Shown one piece after another: positions 20,679 to 30,974 of a DNA stretch of 35,180 bases. The notes under the pieces were generated by a model that did not search any database, was not told the origin of the DNA, and saw only the letters and a list, made by a program, of their open reading frames with translations. This DNA comes from Chondrus crispus (taxonomy: Eukaryota > Rhodophyta > Florideophyceae > Gigartinales > Gigartinaceae): NCBI RefSeq assembly GCF_000350225.1, contig NW_005178482.1:1-35180 (forward strand), in the 5' to 3' direction. Position numbers and translations under genes: made by a program. Every line of letters begins with the position of its first letter. The stretch's first letter is position 1.

Positions 20679-21564
20679 ATGCCGTCAATTGCAGCGCAGG
20701 GAGGGGGTGGGGGCTGGGGTGCGGAGAAGCTAGGTCATCTCGCCGAAGCATTAATTGAATCATCTGTAGATGCCGTTACAGGAATCGACCAGACGGGGCA
20801 GCGTTTCAAGACGCATTTGCACATGAACTTCGTCGCGAAGAACCCCAGTGTCTACAACTGCCGCACGGTTGCTCGCGTGAAGGGCAGGTTTGTTTTCTAT
20901 ATCCCAACTAATATAATGCGTTCGCAATGCGTGTAAAAGCACAACTGGCAACGTTTGAACCTATTTGGGGCATGCATAAAGGTTTAATGGGGTTGCTCGG
21001 GAGGTTCAGAAGTTCAACAAGAGTCTGATCGAAATTGAGGGCTGGAATCCGACCGGCGTCGACCCGGGCAATCTTTTGTGCATGTCAGTTGCGCGTTACC
21101 TCGGCAAGTTGAATGCAACATTCTCAGACAGCTCTGAGAACGATATGTACACTTCCAAGACGTTCGACATCGCGAAGTGGAAACCGCATATTGCGTTCGA
21201 AGTCCTGCAGAAATGCGAGAAGATTGACCCGCGGGCGCGCGTCACACCGCCAGGGAGTGACAGAGCTCTGTAGCACCACGTTGAAGAGCATTCCAACGTA
21301 AGCAAAGATGTCAACAAGGATCGGGGGGATCTTTTGCAAGAAGATGAATCTGTGACACGCGGTCCTACATCTACACGATTGCAGTGCGGTCACCGTGCTG
21401 CAAAAGAGTCTGCCGAGCGTGCCTTTCGCCATAAACAGCGCGTAGTTCATCTAAGGCAGATTAGTAGCAGCGTCAAGCGCAAGAGCGACGCCATGGAGGA
21501 GTCAAACGCTCTGGTGCTTTTCCGCATGTGTCTTTCGGAGCAGAAGGCAGAGGATGTGGCTCAG
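20679..21564 (+). pseudogene. Myb/SANT-NAM-associated-like protein remnant
   Basis: A Gly-rich start is followed by WGAEKLGHLAEALIESS, then AVTGIDQTGQRFKTHLHMNF, CRTVARVKGRF and, after a stop, KHNWQRLNLFGACIKV. In a second frame come VQKFNKSLIEIEGWNPTG, FDIAKWKPHIAFEVLQKCEK and, after TAG 21271-21273, RAAKESAERAFRHKQ. The order (helix-rich DNA-binding start, WQR-N motif, central GWN, W-F-x helix, basic end) resembles the plant and protist family with a NAM-associated C-terminal domain, often confused with glutathione transferase T3. At least two stops and a frameshift make it a pseudogene. LTR element J begins where it ends. Family assignment is moderate. Confidence 0.55.
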
Positions 21565-22092
21565 TGTACTAGTATAATTACTCCGCTACGGACGCTCTAC
21601 AGTATCTAGAGGGGCCCTATTTAGGGGTAGTACACGTAGCCTAGTGTACACGTACAAGCTGGAGTGACAGCACACCTGTACTAGTGTATAGGCCCGTGTA
21701 CACGTGGTTCCAGACGCACAAGCATCCACGTGTACACAGAGTGTCTAACGTGTACGGAGTGTCTGCCAGCAGGCGCTTACACTACAGTTTAGTTATGATA
21801 GCTACTGCAATATAGTCGTACAGTAGCTTGGGACCCGAGGGAGGCAGACGTACTAGAGAGGAACTGCCTTCCTCCCGAACAATAAACCAGCTACCCCATC
21901 CCCTCTGACCTAGCCCGCAACTTCCTAATTAGGACTCATCTCCCCTCTTCAGGGGTAGCATCTCCCTTCGTCCGTTTCGGTCTCGCTATAGCCACCCTCC
22001 TGTTGAGGTTGCTGGCGTTGTAGTCTACCGCTACTGCGGAAACCCCCTCTGCGACGGACCAATACCGAACCGGAAGGACCCATACCACTACA
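21565..22092 (+). mobile_element. 5' LTR of non-autonomous element J (528 bp)
   Basis: Starts TGTACTAGTATAAT and ends CCACTACA. It is rich in CACGTGTAC words and holds AATAAA near 21882. Its last 275 bp (21818-22092) are homologous to 24019-24267. A candidate primer binding site, TGGTCTCCCGACC, follows two bases later at 22095-22107. Confidence 0.7.
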
Positions 22093-22142
22093 ACTGGTCT
22101 CCCGACCTAGAAGCCCTTCTAGGAATTCGCGAGATCCGATTC

Positions 22143-23938
22143 GGGATGGTGATTGAAGACGGTCGCAAAATTTACCACAATGTCCTACAAAGGTCGAGAC
22201 CGCCAGGTTTGCATGAGCTGGCGCCAGGTCTCGCTTTCAAGGGGCCCGAATGGGAAACATCTACCCATTTGGGAATGCCGTGCCTCGCTGCCCAGGCCTG
22301 CACTTCGTGCGTCGCCCCCTTGGGTCGCGAGAAAGGCGAATCCTTATAGGACGACGGTGGCGGGGAACAGGAACCCGCCGACGGGGACGAGAAGCCAAGA
22401 CCTACCAAGTACCAAGGCCCTGCTCAAGGAAATGGCCCATTTGGGTTCATGGCTAGACGCCGAGGTCAAACGCCGCGTGGCTGCAGCCCTCAGCGCCAAG
22501 CTCCCTGAAAGGGTATGTGCCCTTCTACAGGACGAAGTCAAGAAATGTGTAGAAGGCTTCGTTCCTTCGGTTCTGGCGCGCATACCCCTTCGGGACATCA
22601 TTCGCGCCGCGAGAGCGCGCCGTGACGACGAAGGTATATTTCGAGAAGTTCGAGTACCCCAGGTCCGAAGAGGGAACGATAAATCCGATTACAGACAATT
22701 GGAGGACCCTCAGGGACGTATATGGTGGAGTGGAAGAACCAGCACCGCAAGGGATTCAGATTCAATTTGAATCCCTTGCGGTGCTGGTCCTTATCGGAAG
22801 TTGCGATAAGGACAGTACGACCTCCTCAGAATGGTCGGACTTCCGCTTTGGTGAGTTCCTCGGCTCGTTCGTAAAAGCTGAGCACACGAAGAGCCCCTTC
22901 TGGGAAGGTGCAGGACGCCCTGACCCAATTGAGTATTACGCAAGAGCAGCCGACCACTGCAGTACCGAGGAAACCGTTCTGTCCGACTTCGGAAATACAG
23001 GCGCTCACGCCGCCCATCATGGAACGCCTTACGAGGACGCTGTACTCATATGCAAGGCGCAGAGCTTGCCAGTTGCGCAGTTTGTGTCCGCTCTCCGCGA
23101 CGACGCCACCGGTGTACCCATGGGGATGGAGCGAGACACCCGGGGGAACGCCCCTCAGTGGAGCCCCAACTCCGGGTTGAACCCCTCATAGCGAGTTGAC
23201 CCTTGTCAGATCTGCCTGTCCGTCTACCGGCCGTGCTGTATCAAACTCTCCAAGGAGGATAGAGTCCGGCTACTGTCCCTCCGGGAACGGAACGTCCGTG
23301 CCAATGGGCACGCGTCTGCTACAGTCCGCGGCCAGAGGGACAAGAAACCCAACGGGAATTATTCCGGTCCACGGTCAGCTTTCCGAGACATCCCTGTGAG
23401 GGGCCAGCCTACGAGGACTACCCGCTCGGGTAACGGTGACCCACAGGGAAGACAACGGCGGACCAGAAGATCCCGTAAGGGCAAAAAGTCCCCCACCGAA
23501 TCCGACTCAGAACAAGTACCCTCGAGGGAAGCAAGAGTTTATCTCGGCGGGATGGTGGCGGTGCCGCCCAAAAGGGACAGACACCAGCCAATATTCTCTG
23601 CGGGGGCGGTGAAGAGCCGCTCGGAGGCGCTCCCGTTGCCCAAAGATCGGAAGGACATCTCGAGACCGACAGACGGACATCCAGGTCACTACAAGGGAAA
23701 AAGACTGAAAGGAAGAGAAAAAAGTTAAGCAGGGGTCCCTCTGGTGGGAAAATGTCCCGCTCGGGTGGAAAGAGAGTGCCGTCCGAAGATGGGGCCCCCT
23801 GCTCTTTATGCTGCTCTCCGAGCCGCCTTTGCTGTCCCGATTTACCGGAAGACCGAAGAGGTCCGCTATTATCCCTACAGGACAGAAATCTACAACGACG
23901 GGGCAGGGCGGAGCTGGTCTGGGAATCTGACATGTTGA
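22143..23938 (+). pseudogene. gag-like broken ORF inside element J
   Basis: The first frame (22153-22770) has a helix-rich segment with LLKEMAHLGSWLDAEVKRR and LLQDEVKKCVEGF. A second frame from 22622 continues to 23938 with stops at 23189-23191, 23726-23728 and 23936-23938. It contains a Cys cluster CQICLSVYRPCC at about 23205-23240 and a long Lys/Arg/Ser-rich tail (SRKGKKSPTESDSEQ), as expected of a nucleocapsid-like end. No reverse transcriptase, RNase H, protease or integrase motif is visible in the 1.9-kb interior. Inference: a defective or non-autonomous Gag gene. A 192-codon antisense frame (23996-23418) starts with GTG next to the 3' LTR and could be an alternative. Confidence 0.5.
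22738..22788. repeat. perfect 21-bp inverted repeat, 9-nt loop
   Basis: 22738-22758 (ACCAGCACCGCAAGGGATTCA) is the exact reverse complement of 22768-22788. It lies inside the gag-like frame, which stays open through it, close to where the two overlapping frames change over. Confidence 0.9.
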
Positions 23939-23966
23939 ATGACCGCAAAGGTGCCGCTGGACCTAC

Positions 23967-24267
23967 AAGGGAAAAGGAAAGCCGAAACCGGATCACACTG
24001 TAGAGGAGGTACGGAGTACAGTACTTAGGGATCCGGGCAGCCCTCCCCCAACAATAAAGAGGCAGCTACCCCCTCGCTCCGGAACCAACCCCCAGCTTCT
24101 AAAGGCGAGCGCGCTATCCCGTTCCAGGGTAGCATTCTACCGACCGTATCGGACGTCATAGTAAGCCACCCCACCTCCTGTGGTCATTGGCGTTGTGGCC
24201 CACCTCTACCGGGCGAGTTTCCATATACATCAGGACTTCCACCCCCGTCGGGACTCATATCACTACA
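23967..24267 (+). mobile_element. purine-rich tract and shortened 3' LTR of element J
   Basis: A purine-rich stretch (AAGGGAAAAGGAAAG, about 23968-23982) precedes TGTAG at 23999. The LTR shares with the 5' LTR the block around AACAATAAA, the CAGCTACCCC block, GGGGTAGCAT-like words and the end CACTACA at 24267. It is 269 bp, so about 250 bp of U3 present at the left end is missing. No target-site duplication (CTCAG versus CCATT). Confidence 0.65.
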
Positions 24268-24470
24268 CCATTCCCGTCTAACCTCCCCGTCCCAAACCAT
24301 GCCGCGTCCACCTACCACCTTTTCCCCGCAGTCCACTCATCCGCCCACTCTTCAACAACGGTCCCGACGTCATTATGGTTCACCAACGCTGTTCGGGATC
24401 CTATTTTCATATCTGCGAGTACTCATGCAGTCCCCACAACGCGGACCATGTGCCCAGCGCTCTGAAGGCC

Positions 24471-25197
24471 ATGCTCCGACTAGCCTTAGGAACTTGTACT
24501 ATCACTTCCGTCACCATCACCGGCGTCTGGGTCATTCAGGACTCCCTCCTCTACAAACCCACGAAAGTCTAGCGTGGTTCCCGGAGCGTTTCGGGCATGC
24601 CGCACTACAACGATGTGAGGTACTGCACCACGAACGGGGCAAAAATTTCGGTCCGGTTTATCCGTCAGCGCCCAGACCACTTCAAAAATGCGCCAACTCT
24701 GTCATACTTGCATGACACTGATAAGAATGACAGCTTTCGCCTGAAGAAGGGTATCGGCGTTTAGGGGCACTGCAAATGTGACATCCTGCTACTTTCGTAT
24801 AGAGGCTATGGGCTGTCCACTTGGGAGCCCAATGAGCGCGGCATGAGGATTGATGCAGAGAGCGGGTATGATTATTTGAAGTCGAGAGGGGATGTCAATG
24901 TTGGAAGGGGCGGTAGCCTCTGGGTTTATAGCAAATCGTTGGGAGGGACTGTGGCTATTTATTTTGGCAGGTGTTTCAACATTGCATCAACACACTCATC
25001 TTAGTAAACAACCTCACAAGTTTGTCAGATATGATCATGTTAGAGCTCTCGATCTTTGGCGTGTTTTGATATTGGAGTAGGAACGAGTGGCATAGTAAGA
25101 AAAGAGTAGGGGATCTTTCTGTTCCACTATTGTTTGAGTGGTTTGAAGGATAGCTACGTCCCTCGCGACCATGATGAAGCAGATGCATCAACTTGTG
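24471..25197 (+). pseudogene. Bem46/ABHD13-type alpha/beta hydrolase pseudogene
   Basis: A hydrophobic N-terminal anchor (TCTITSVTITGVWVIQDSLLY) is followed by SGMPHYNDVRY..TNGAKI and NAPTLSYLH, all matching the membrane-anchored Bem46/ABHD13 serine hydrolase layout. The oxyanion HGN is replaced by HDTDKN. Then come ILLLSYRGYGLS, ERGMRIDAESGYDYLKSRGD and the nucleophile elbow YSKSLGGTVAIYF (Ser kept; first Gly is Tyr). Further on, VGDLSVPLLF, a shift, and LSGLKDSYVPRDH (acid residue Asp) are visible; the His region is missing. In-frame stops at 24570-24572, 24762-24764 and near 25003, plus at least two frameshifts, show a decayed single-copy-type gene rather than a transposon gene. Intact homologues act at membranes; substrate unknown. 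Confidence 0.8.
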
Positions 25198-25371
25198 TGA
25201 AAATGTTCTCTCAAAGCGTTTATGGAGTTTGAAAAGGGTACGCTCGTCCTCTTCTCGTCGGCCACCCACCCCCGCCGTCGCAGTGCGTGCCCATTCTAAA
25301 TCGCCTCATCCCTCCGCCCCCGTCTCTTCCCCCGCTGTCCCGCGACCCTTCCTCCCCTGTGCTCCCTCTCA

Positions 25372-26632
25372 CTACGTCTGTGATGCAATTGCGGCTCTAG
25401 CACGGTCCCAATTCCAAATATGTTCTACAAGATCAATCCGCAATTGACTATATGCGACCTCATCCTCTGATTCCAATTTACGAGCAGAAGCGCGTGCAGA
25501 CCATGTCCCAGCAGGCGATCTATTGATAATTAAAGCTGACGAGCCCTCAAAGCTGAAAAAACTTGCCATGATTGCTAAAGAACTCCGAATGTGTGCTCGA
25601 AGTCCTTCCGCACTGCCTCTTTCTGGGCAGAGAAAGCCCTCATTTACGCGCTCGTGCCACCTTTTGCGGACTTGACAAAAACTGCCCACGATGGGTGAAT
25701 ACCATCAACAAGGTAGTATAGCAATGTTCGCGTTCGGCCATTTATAGTGAATGGTATACGAGGCGGAAACTCACCGCTCAGCAGTCTAGATATAGTCCTG
25801 GAGTTATCTGCTACATTGAGATCTTTCATCTATCCTGGGTTTCCAACCGACAACTGCCAAATACACAACTCACCATAAGGAATTGCCTCCATGACGACTG
25901 TTGGATTCTTCTCCTTACCTTTAAATTGCCCAGCCCAAGCGACGGGGCAGTTCTTCCATTCCCAATGCTGACAGTCTAGACTGCCCAAGCAACCGGGAAA
26001 TCCTCTTGACTCATTGATAGACAGGATTCGACGTAAGTCTTCTTCACCCGGCTCGCGCAGGTACTCATCGCCAGAGACATCCAGGACTGCAGCGCAAAAC
26101 ATTTTTAACGTTTTTTATGGATGTCTCGATTGCGTTGACGACCTCGTCTACCGCGTCTGATGAGTAGCTCTACGATAGCACGGGCAAAGCGCCGAAAATG
26201 CGCTGGAGAGGGTATATCCCGCTCTTCCGTACAGCAACAACTTTGCCGATAAACTCCGGCCGCACACTCAGCGCGGAGTAAAGCCTGTCGAAAACACGTC
26301 GCGGTATTCCAAAACGTCTCGAGAAGTCAGTGTTGTTGTGTGGCATGCCACCGACGCCAAAGACGGCAAAGTAGTGCTTTCGTAGTTTCAGCAAGGTGCC
26401 GTCGAAGTGGCGCCTCTTATTGGGAGATTTCCCCGGTTCAGACCCTCCATGACGTCGCGAATTGAGATCTTTTTCCTCAGCTTTCGCTTCCGTCTGGCAT
26501 ATCAGAAAAGTGCTCGTCATCGTCGCCGTCCAAAGGAAATTCGAAGGACTCCACGTTCGTCGCAAGGGCTGGTCCCTCCGCTACAGCACGTTGCAGCTCC
26601 TCAAGGCCGTCGAGCTGGTCTAGAGGCTCCAT
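25372..26632 (-). pseudogene. PIF/Harbinger transposase, plant-type clade, three frameshifts
   Basis: Starts at ATG 26632 (MEPLDQLDGLEELQ). The frame shifts near 26490, then reads through FGIPRRVFDRLYSAL and SGIYPLQRIFGAL to a stop near 26180; it shifts to YSSDAVDEVVNAIE and, near 26105, to FCAAVLDVSGDEYLREP. The catalytic core is clear: GFPGCLGSLDCQHWEWKNCP (first Asp), KGKEKNPTVVMEA, then MKDLNVADNS (second Asp), GEFPPRIPFTINGRTRTLLY, DGIHPSWAVFVKS. The Glu region is blurred after 25690, and the end LRIDLVEHIWN closes the protein near 25400. Its length (about 415 codons) is close to full. It moves DNA by cut-and-paste in intact form; this copy is inactive. Confidence 0.88.
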
Positions 26633-26906
26633 GGCGAGAAATACAACCTACCTGCGCGGTGGTGTTCCGTCGACGAATTGCAACGACGTAAATGCGATAC
26701 TTTCCAGTAGGTATGTGGATCATTTGCGGCTTGCGTTGGAGGTAATGGCAAAAATCCGGAAGATCAGGTATTTTCTCATTTTACTAAATCACTTCGCCAA
26801 ACCCCACCCAACCCGGCAATTACACAACACGTGCTCAGACTGCAGCTCTCCCTTAACAAGTACCAATATTTTTGCAGATGAACCTAGACTCTCTCTGCAT
26901 TTTTAC

Positions 26907-28197
26907 TCACACAGAAACGCTCTCCTCCTCCTCGTCTTCGAACAGAACCGCTCGTTCAGCTTCCTGCTCACCACGAACACTGCGCGGCATCACTCTCTGA
27001 CGTCGCTGACGATAAGACGCTTGAGCGCGCTTTCGCTTCTTGACGGCAGTGTCTACAATGTCGAACAATCGCTTCAAATACCGCTCATAAGTACGACCAT
27101 CGGCATCTCGTAGCAGATGCCACTTGATGTGTAGGTTGGTAAAAGTTATTGTGAGACGGAAAGTGCTATCGTACCTGTCCTCCTTCCAAGGAAAATTATT
27201 CGAAACAACTGCCTATGGTCCTCCCTGACGCCCAAAAAATTCTCGACTATCACCCTGTCCGACGCTTTTTTCGTTCTCTTTTCGATCCGGTATGCTTAAA
27301 ACTCCGCCGCGAGGGGTTTTCCTTGGTATTATAGCCCTCAAATCAGCCTCCATTCCCGTATACCCTTTATCAAGAAGGACTGCCCAGCTATTTGGAAACC
27401 TGTCGGAAAATGGGCCGATATCTGTGATCGCCTTTTCGCTTTCTGTCTTCTCTAAAGCATCGTCGTGGAACGCCATCATGTCCCTTATGATTTAAATATC
27501 GGCGATAGAGTCAGGGCGATGTAAACTTGGGCATATTGCCCGTCCGTTTGGGAGAACGGAGACTTCTACCTTAAAACCGTATAGCTTATGTTTCCCAGAG
27601 AAATATTTCTTGGCCTCTTCCAGCGTACCCTCAGGGCCAAAGCTCTGCTGAAACGTCACGTCAGTGGCGTATCTGCACAGCTTTTAATGTTTAAAATTGC
27701 TTTGTCTGCAATAGGGCGGTCCATCGTATATCGATCCGCATAATTTGTGACGAAGCGATTGAACGAGAACTCCGAAATTGTTTTTATCAAAACCCTCTTC
27801 TCGAATGTCGCCGGTTTGATGCCAAACAAATGCGCCATTAGATCCCACTTGGCCCCGTGTTCCAACACTGCCATGGTCATGAACAAGAGATCTTTGGGCT
27901 TGATAAGGAATTTGGAACCTCTTCCCGTGTTGTAGCGCTGGGAGATGTGAGATCTCAACTGGTTCCAAATCCCGTTGAACCGGACGAGACTGAAATTGGT
28001 CATTTGGTGAATGGATTGATTTCCGTCTTCTTCGAAAAAGCGGTCAATTGAGGGCATTCGCTTTCGAGATCCTCGTCACTGTCGCAAAGGTCGGGAGCCT
28101 CGTCATACTGATTTAAGGTTTCGTTTCGTGCAGCGGCATGCTCTTCGAGCAGTTCGAGAGCGGCTGCGGTGGTTGGTAGATTGATACGAGGAGGCAT
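26907..28197 (-). pseudogene. DDE_Tnp_4-type transposase (oomycete/algal ISL2EU- or Harbinger-like clade)
   Basis: Starts MPPRINLPTTAAALELLEEH at 28197, shifts near 28050 into MPSIDRFFEE..., continues through LIKPKDLLFMTMAVLEHGAKWD, and shifts near 27660 into RYATDVTFQQS (first Asp), KKYFSGKHKLYGFKVEVSVLP and, after a TAA near 27493, DMMAFHDDALEKTE, VLLDKGYTGMEADLRAIIPRK (second Asp). The Glu region reads GDSREFFGR where RVIVENFFGR is usual. A basic tail (KKRKRAQASYRQRRQR) and an acidic end lead to TGA at 26907-26909. Gene length is near full. It lies 275 bp from the previous transposase on the same strand; they belong to different clades. Confidence 0.85.
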
Positions 28198-28199
28198 AC

Positions 28200-28740
28200 T
28201 GGTGATTGAGAAATGTGAAAGGGGTTGGTCGTGGCGATGAGTTAGTAGACAACGTAATAAGGTATCGGTTGGTGTTGTTTCAGGGTGATGTTGAATGCGA
28301 AAGGCGGCAAAATGGCGGGCAAATTGATGGATATTGTGAGAATCGTTTCTGTTTGCGAAGACATGGCGCGCAATTCGGGGAGAGTTGATCTTTTACGAAG
28401 ATTACAGTGAACGGTGAATTTGCACAGTTGCCCCTGTGCGCGACAATAGTGGCAATAAATCGTGATGAGTAAATGAAATATTACAATATTTTTGGGGTCT
28501 TGTACAACGTGGCAGCAGCTGTGCAACATCTGCAGAAGGGGTATGTTTCTACGCAGAGAATAGGTATACAGTATTCGAGGGATGCCGCTAGCTGCTCCCT
28601 CCGCCTAGTACAGGGTGCCCAAACATAAAAACCAATTAGGATTGGGACACGTGTCCCCGAAATAACAACATTCAGGCTGCGCGATGGAGATGCTCTAACC
28701 TCATCTTCGGGGAAGGGGCTCCTCGTCCGTACGGGTTTGA
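28200..28740. other. non-coding, possible end of a transposon
   Basis: No gene seen. The segment 28682-28695 (TGGAGATGCTCTAA region) is the inverse of TTAGAGCATCTCCA at 19657 and could mark a transposon terminus. Confidence 0.35.
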
Positions 28741-28749
28741 TTGTTACCC

Positions 28750-29228
28750 AAGGGTACTTTTCCCCCGTTTCTCTTCGGGCATCCGACTTTGTTCCCAACC
28801 TTGCACCTCCCGCCTTCTCCTCTGATCGCCCGATGCACGACACATGCCGTACATTCGTCTCAAGTGTACAATAGTACCGTATCGTACTGTGCCTTTTCAT
28901 GCTCCCTTCGTGCATTCCCGAGGTTGAGCTGCCCACGTCCGGATGCAGTTGTCGCCTGTACTGGTTGTCAATTACCGCATCTCGTAGTCGCACAGAATCT
29001 TCCTCAAGTGTACCCACCAGCCCTGGCCGAGGTCACCATCCATCTCGGCAGCGAGCGGGCTGCAGCCTACGTCTTCATTTGTAGACGCAACCTGCTAGTT
29101 CATTTTGTTCCGCCCTGCCTTTACCGTTCGGACCAACCATCAACTGCTGCCTTTCGCCAAATGCTGCAGCGCACTGATAGGAAAGAGGACGAGCTGTCTA
29201 CATAGCTGTACTTCTACCATACGGCAGA
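28750..29228. repeat. duplicated 3' flank of the F-box gene, copy 1
   Basis: Homologous to 33318-33809, from TTTTCCCCCGTTTCTCTT to the gene stop. Differences are scattered substitutions and small indels (for example six extra bases at 33796-33803). It shows that the F-box gene was duplicated together with its downstream DNA. Confidence 0.85.
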
Positions 29229-30845
29229 CTATTTGACCTCAATCCATAACACATCATCTAACCAGCTTTTGAGACTGCTCGGGTTCAAAAACGGGACCCA
29301 CCGGCTCACGGACCGCAACATTTCATCCAGCTTTCCTTTCCGTTCCTCGAGAAGGCCCACATTGGCTTCCGAAAGATGCACCCCTTTGACGTTTTGCGGG
29401 GAAAACGCATTTGCTGCCGTACCCCGTAGCCCCGATGAGACCGACTCCAACCTACAGTTATATTTACAAATCGTCGCAATCAGGATTTGGAGGCGCTCGA
29501 AACTCGAGTCGGCCTGTCCGCTCAAAGAGACTCCGAAATGCTTCAACCGATTTCCAAGATGCCTCAAGACATCGACAACCCCTTCTGTCGGAATGCGCAC
29601 ATCTAAAAGCTCCAAACTTTCCAATGCTGGCGTCTGTCGCACAAGCTGCATGACTGACTCAACCGTTTCCTCATGGAACTCTGGGAAGACGGCCACATAT
29701 TTGCTGATGTTCCCATTTTGAACTGTCTTGATATATCTGCACTTTAAGAAATTCGTTCCTTGCAGGTCACAAACCCATCTGAGACTCATGTACTTTAGTA
29801 CCGGCATGAAGTGCACTGCATGATTGAGCGCACGAAGGTCGCGGTCGTCAGGCCTTAAGCTTAGCCGCAAGTCAGATAATCCGACGCATTTTGAAAGCGC
29901 GCGTATACTGGAATCGTCGCCACTGCGTTGGAATCGATCTGATATGCTCGTGACGACGGGACCGAGAAGCGCAGCATGCTCTAACATATCCTTAATCCGA
30001 ACCGACTCCAGAGCTTTCAAACGATCAAGCACGCGAGGCTCGATGCCGCAACTGCGGAAATAGTATCCTTGGAGAGTGGCCGTGCGAATATTCGGCAGCG
30101 TTTCCCAGATCCTCCAAAAAGGGCTGAACTTGCTTCCTCCACTACAACGGGACGAACATTTGCGGAGCGAGCCAAACTCGATGAGGTGTGGGCAGGAGCG
30201 GGCAAGCGTGAGCCCCGCCTCGTCTTGCAGGCGTTGCATTCGTTGGAAGATGCATTCGCGACACTTGTTATAGTGCTGGAGCCCTTGGTTGCATACAATG
30301 TCGAGCTTGCGCAACGACATAGAACCGATGCGCAAGAACGCGGGGAGTCCATCGTTCTTCGGATAGTTTTTCATGTGGAATTGGACTTCGAGCTCGCGCA
30401 GCGTTCGGGACTGGAGGGCGTGCTTAATCAAGGTGAACATATCCGGGATGACGGCAGTTTGCAAGAGCGGACTGGAGAGAATGCGAATCGCGCTGATGCG
30501 GACGGCACGAGAAAGGTAGGGCCAGTCCTGTAGACAAAGAACGAGGTGTTTCGTGGTATCCGAGTCAGCAAAAGCGACAGCCCAGCTGTCGTTGTCTTGA
30601 TGTTCGAAGCTCTGGTAGCGGGATTGGCGCAGCCCGGTCACGGCGCGGGCAAAGAAAGGGGAGAGTTCGGCGAGCTGAAGGGGGGGAATGCCGCCGCTGT
30701 GCAATGTAAGCAAGGCGACGACGCGGGTCAGAATTTCTTGCGGAAGGACGTCGAACCATAGCTTTGGGCCCGACGGAAATTCCTTCAGGACGGGCGAGTT
30801 CTTCTTGCGGCGCTTGACGGGCAAGGATAAGAATTCTGGTTCCAT
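29229..30845 (-). CDS. F-box/LRR-like protein, intact copy
   Basis: 538 codons from ATG at 30845. The start was chosen there because the frame upstream, open to 31214, runs through a repeat-rich promoter-like stretch and the sister copy offers no support for it. Residues 9-15 are a basic cluster (VKRRKKN, possible nuclear signal). Residues about 28-50 (WFDVLPQEILTRVVALL) fit an F-box start. The rest has leucine-rich repeat-like steps (LRELEVQF, LRKLDIVC, LSDLRLSL, LKYMSLRW, LESLELLDVRI) spaced along 130-480. F-box proteins bring substrates to SCF ubiquitin ligases through the LRRs; the substrate is unknown. No intron is needed. A second, frameshifted copy lies 4581 bp away on the same strand. 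Confidence 0.75.
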   Translation of the reverse strand: MEPEFLSLPVKRRKKNSPVLKEFPSGPKLWFDVLPQEILTRVVALLTLHSGGIPPLQLAELSPFFARAVTGLRQSRYQSFEHQDNDSWAVAFADSDTTKHLVLCLQDWPYLSRAVRISAIRILSSPLLQTAVIPDMFTLIKHALQSRTLRELEVQFHMKNYPKNDGLPAFLRIGSMSLRKLDIVCNQGLQHYNKCRECIFQRMQRLQDEAGLTLARSCPHLIEFGSLRKCSSRCSGGSKFSPFWRIWETLPNIRTATLQGYYFRSCGIEPRVLDRLKALESVRIKDMLEHAALLGPVVTSISDRFQRSGDDSSIRALSKCVGLSDLRLSLRPDDRDLRALNHAVHFMPVLKYMSLRWVCDLQGTNFLKCRYIKTVQNGNISKYVAVFPEFHEETVESVMQLVRQTPALESLELLDVRIPTEGVVDVLRHLGNRLKHFGVSLSGQADSSFERLQILIATICKYNCRLESVSSGLRGTAANAFSPQNVKGVHLSEANVGLLEERKGKLDEMLRSVSRWVPFLNPSSLKSWLDDVLWIEVK

Positions 30846-30974
30846 CCTTGGATCGGCGAAAGACGGGGGGAGACGGGAAGATAAGGTGATGTGCGCAGAT
30901 ACGGAAACCGCACGGCATCGAAGGGGATGAACACTGGCGGCTTCGGGGAAACCAAGCGCAATGTGAGGTGTCCT

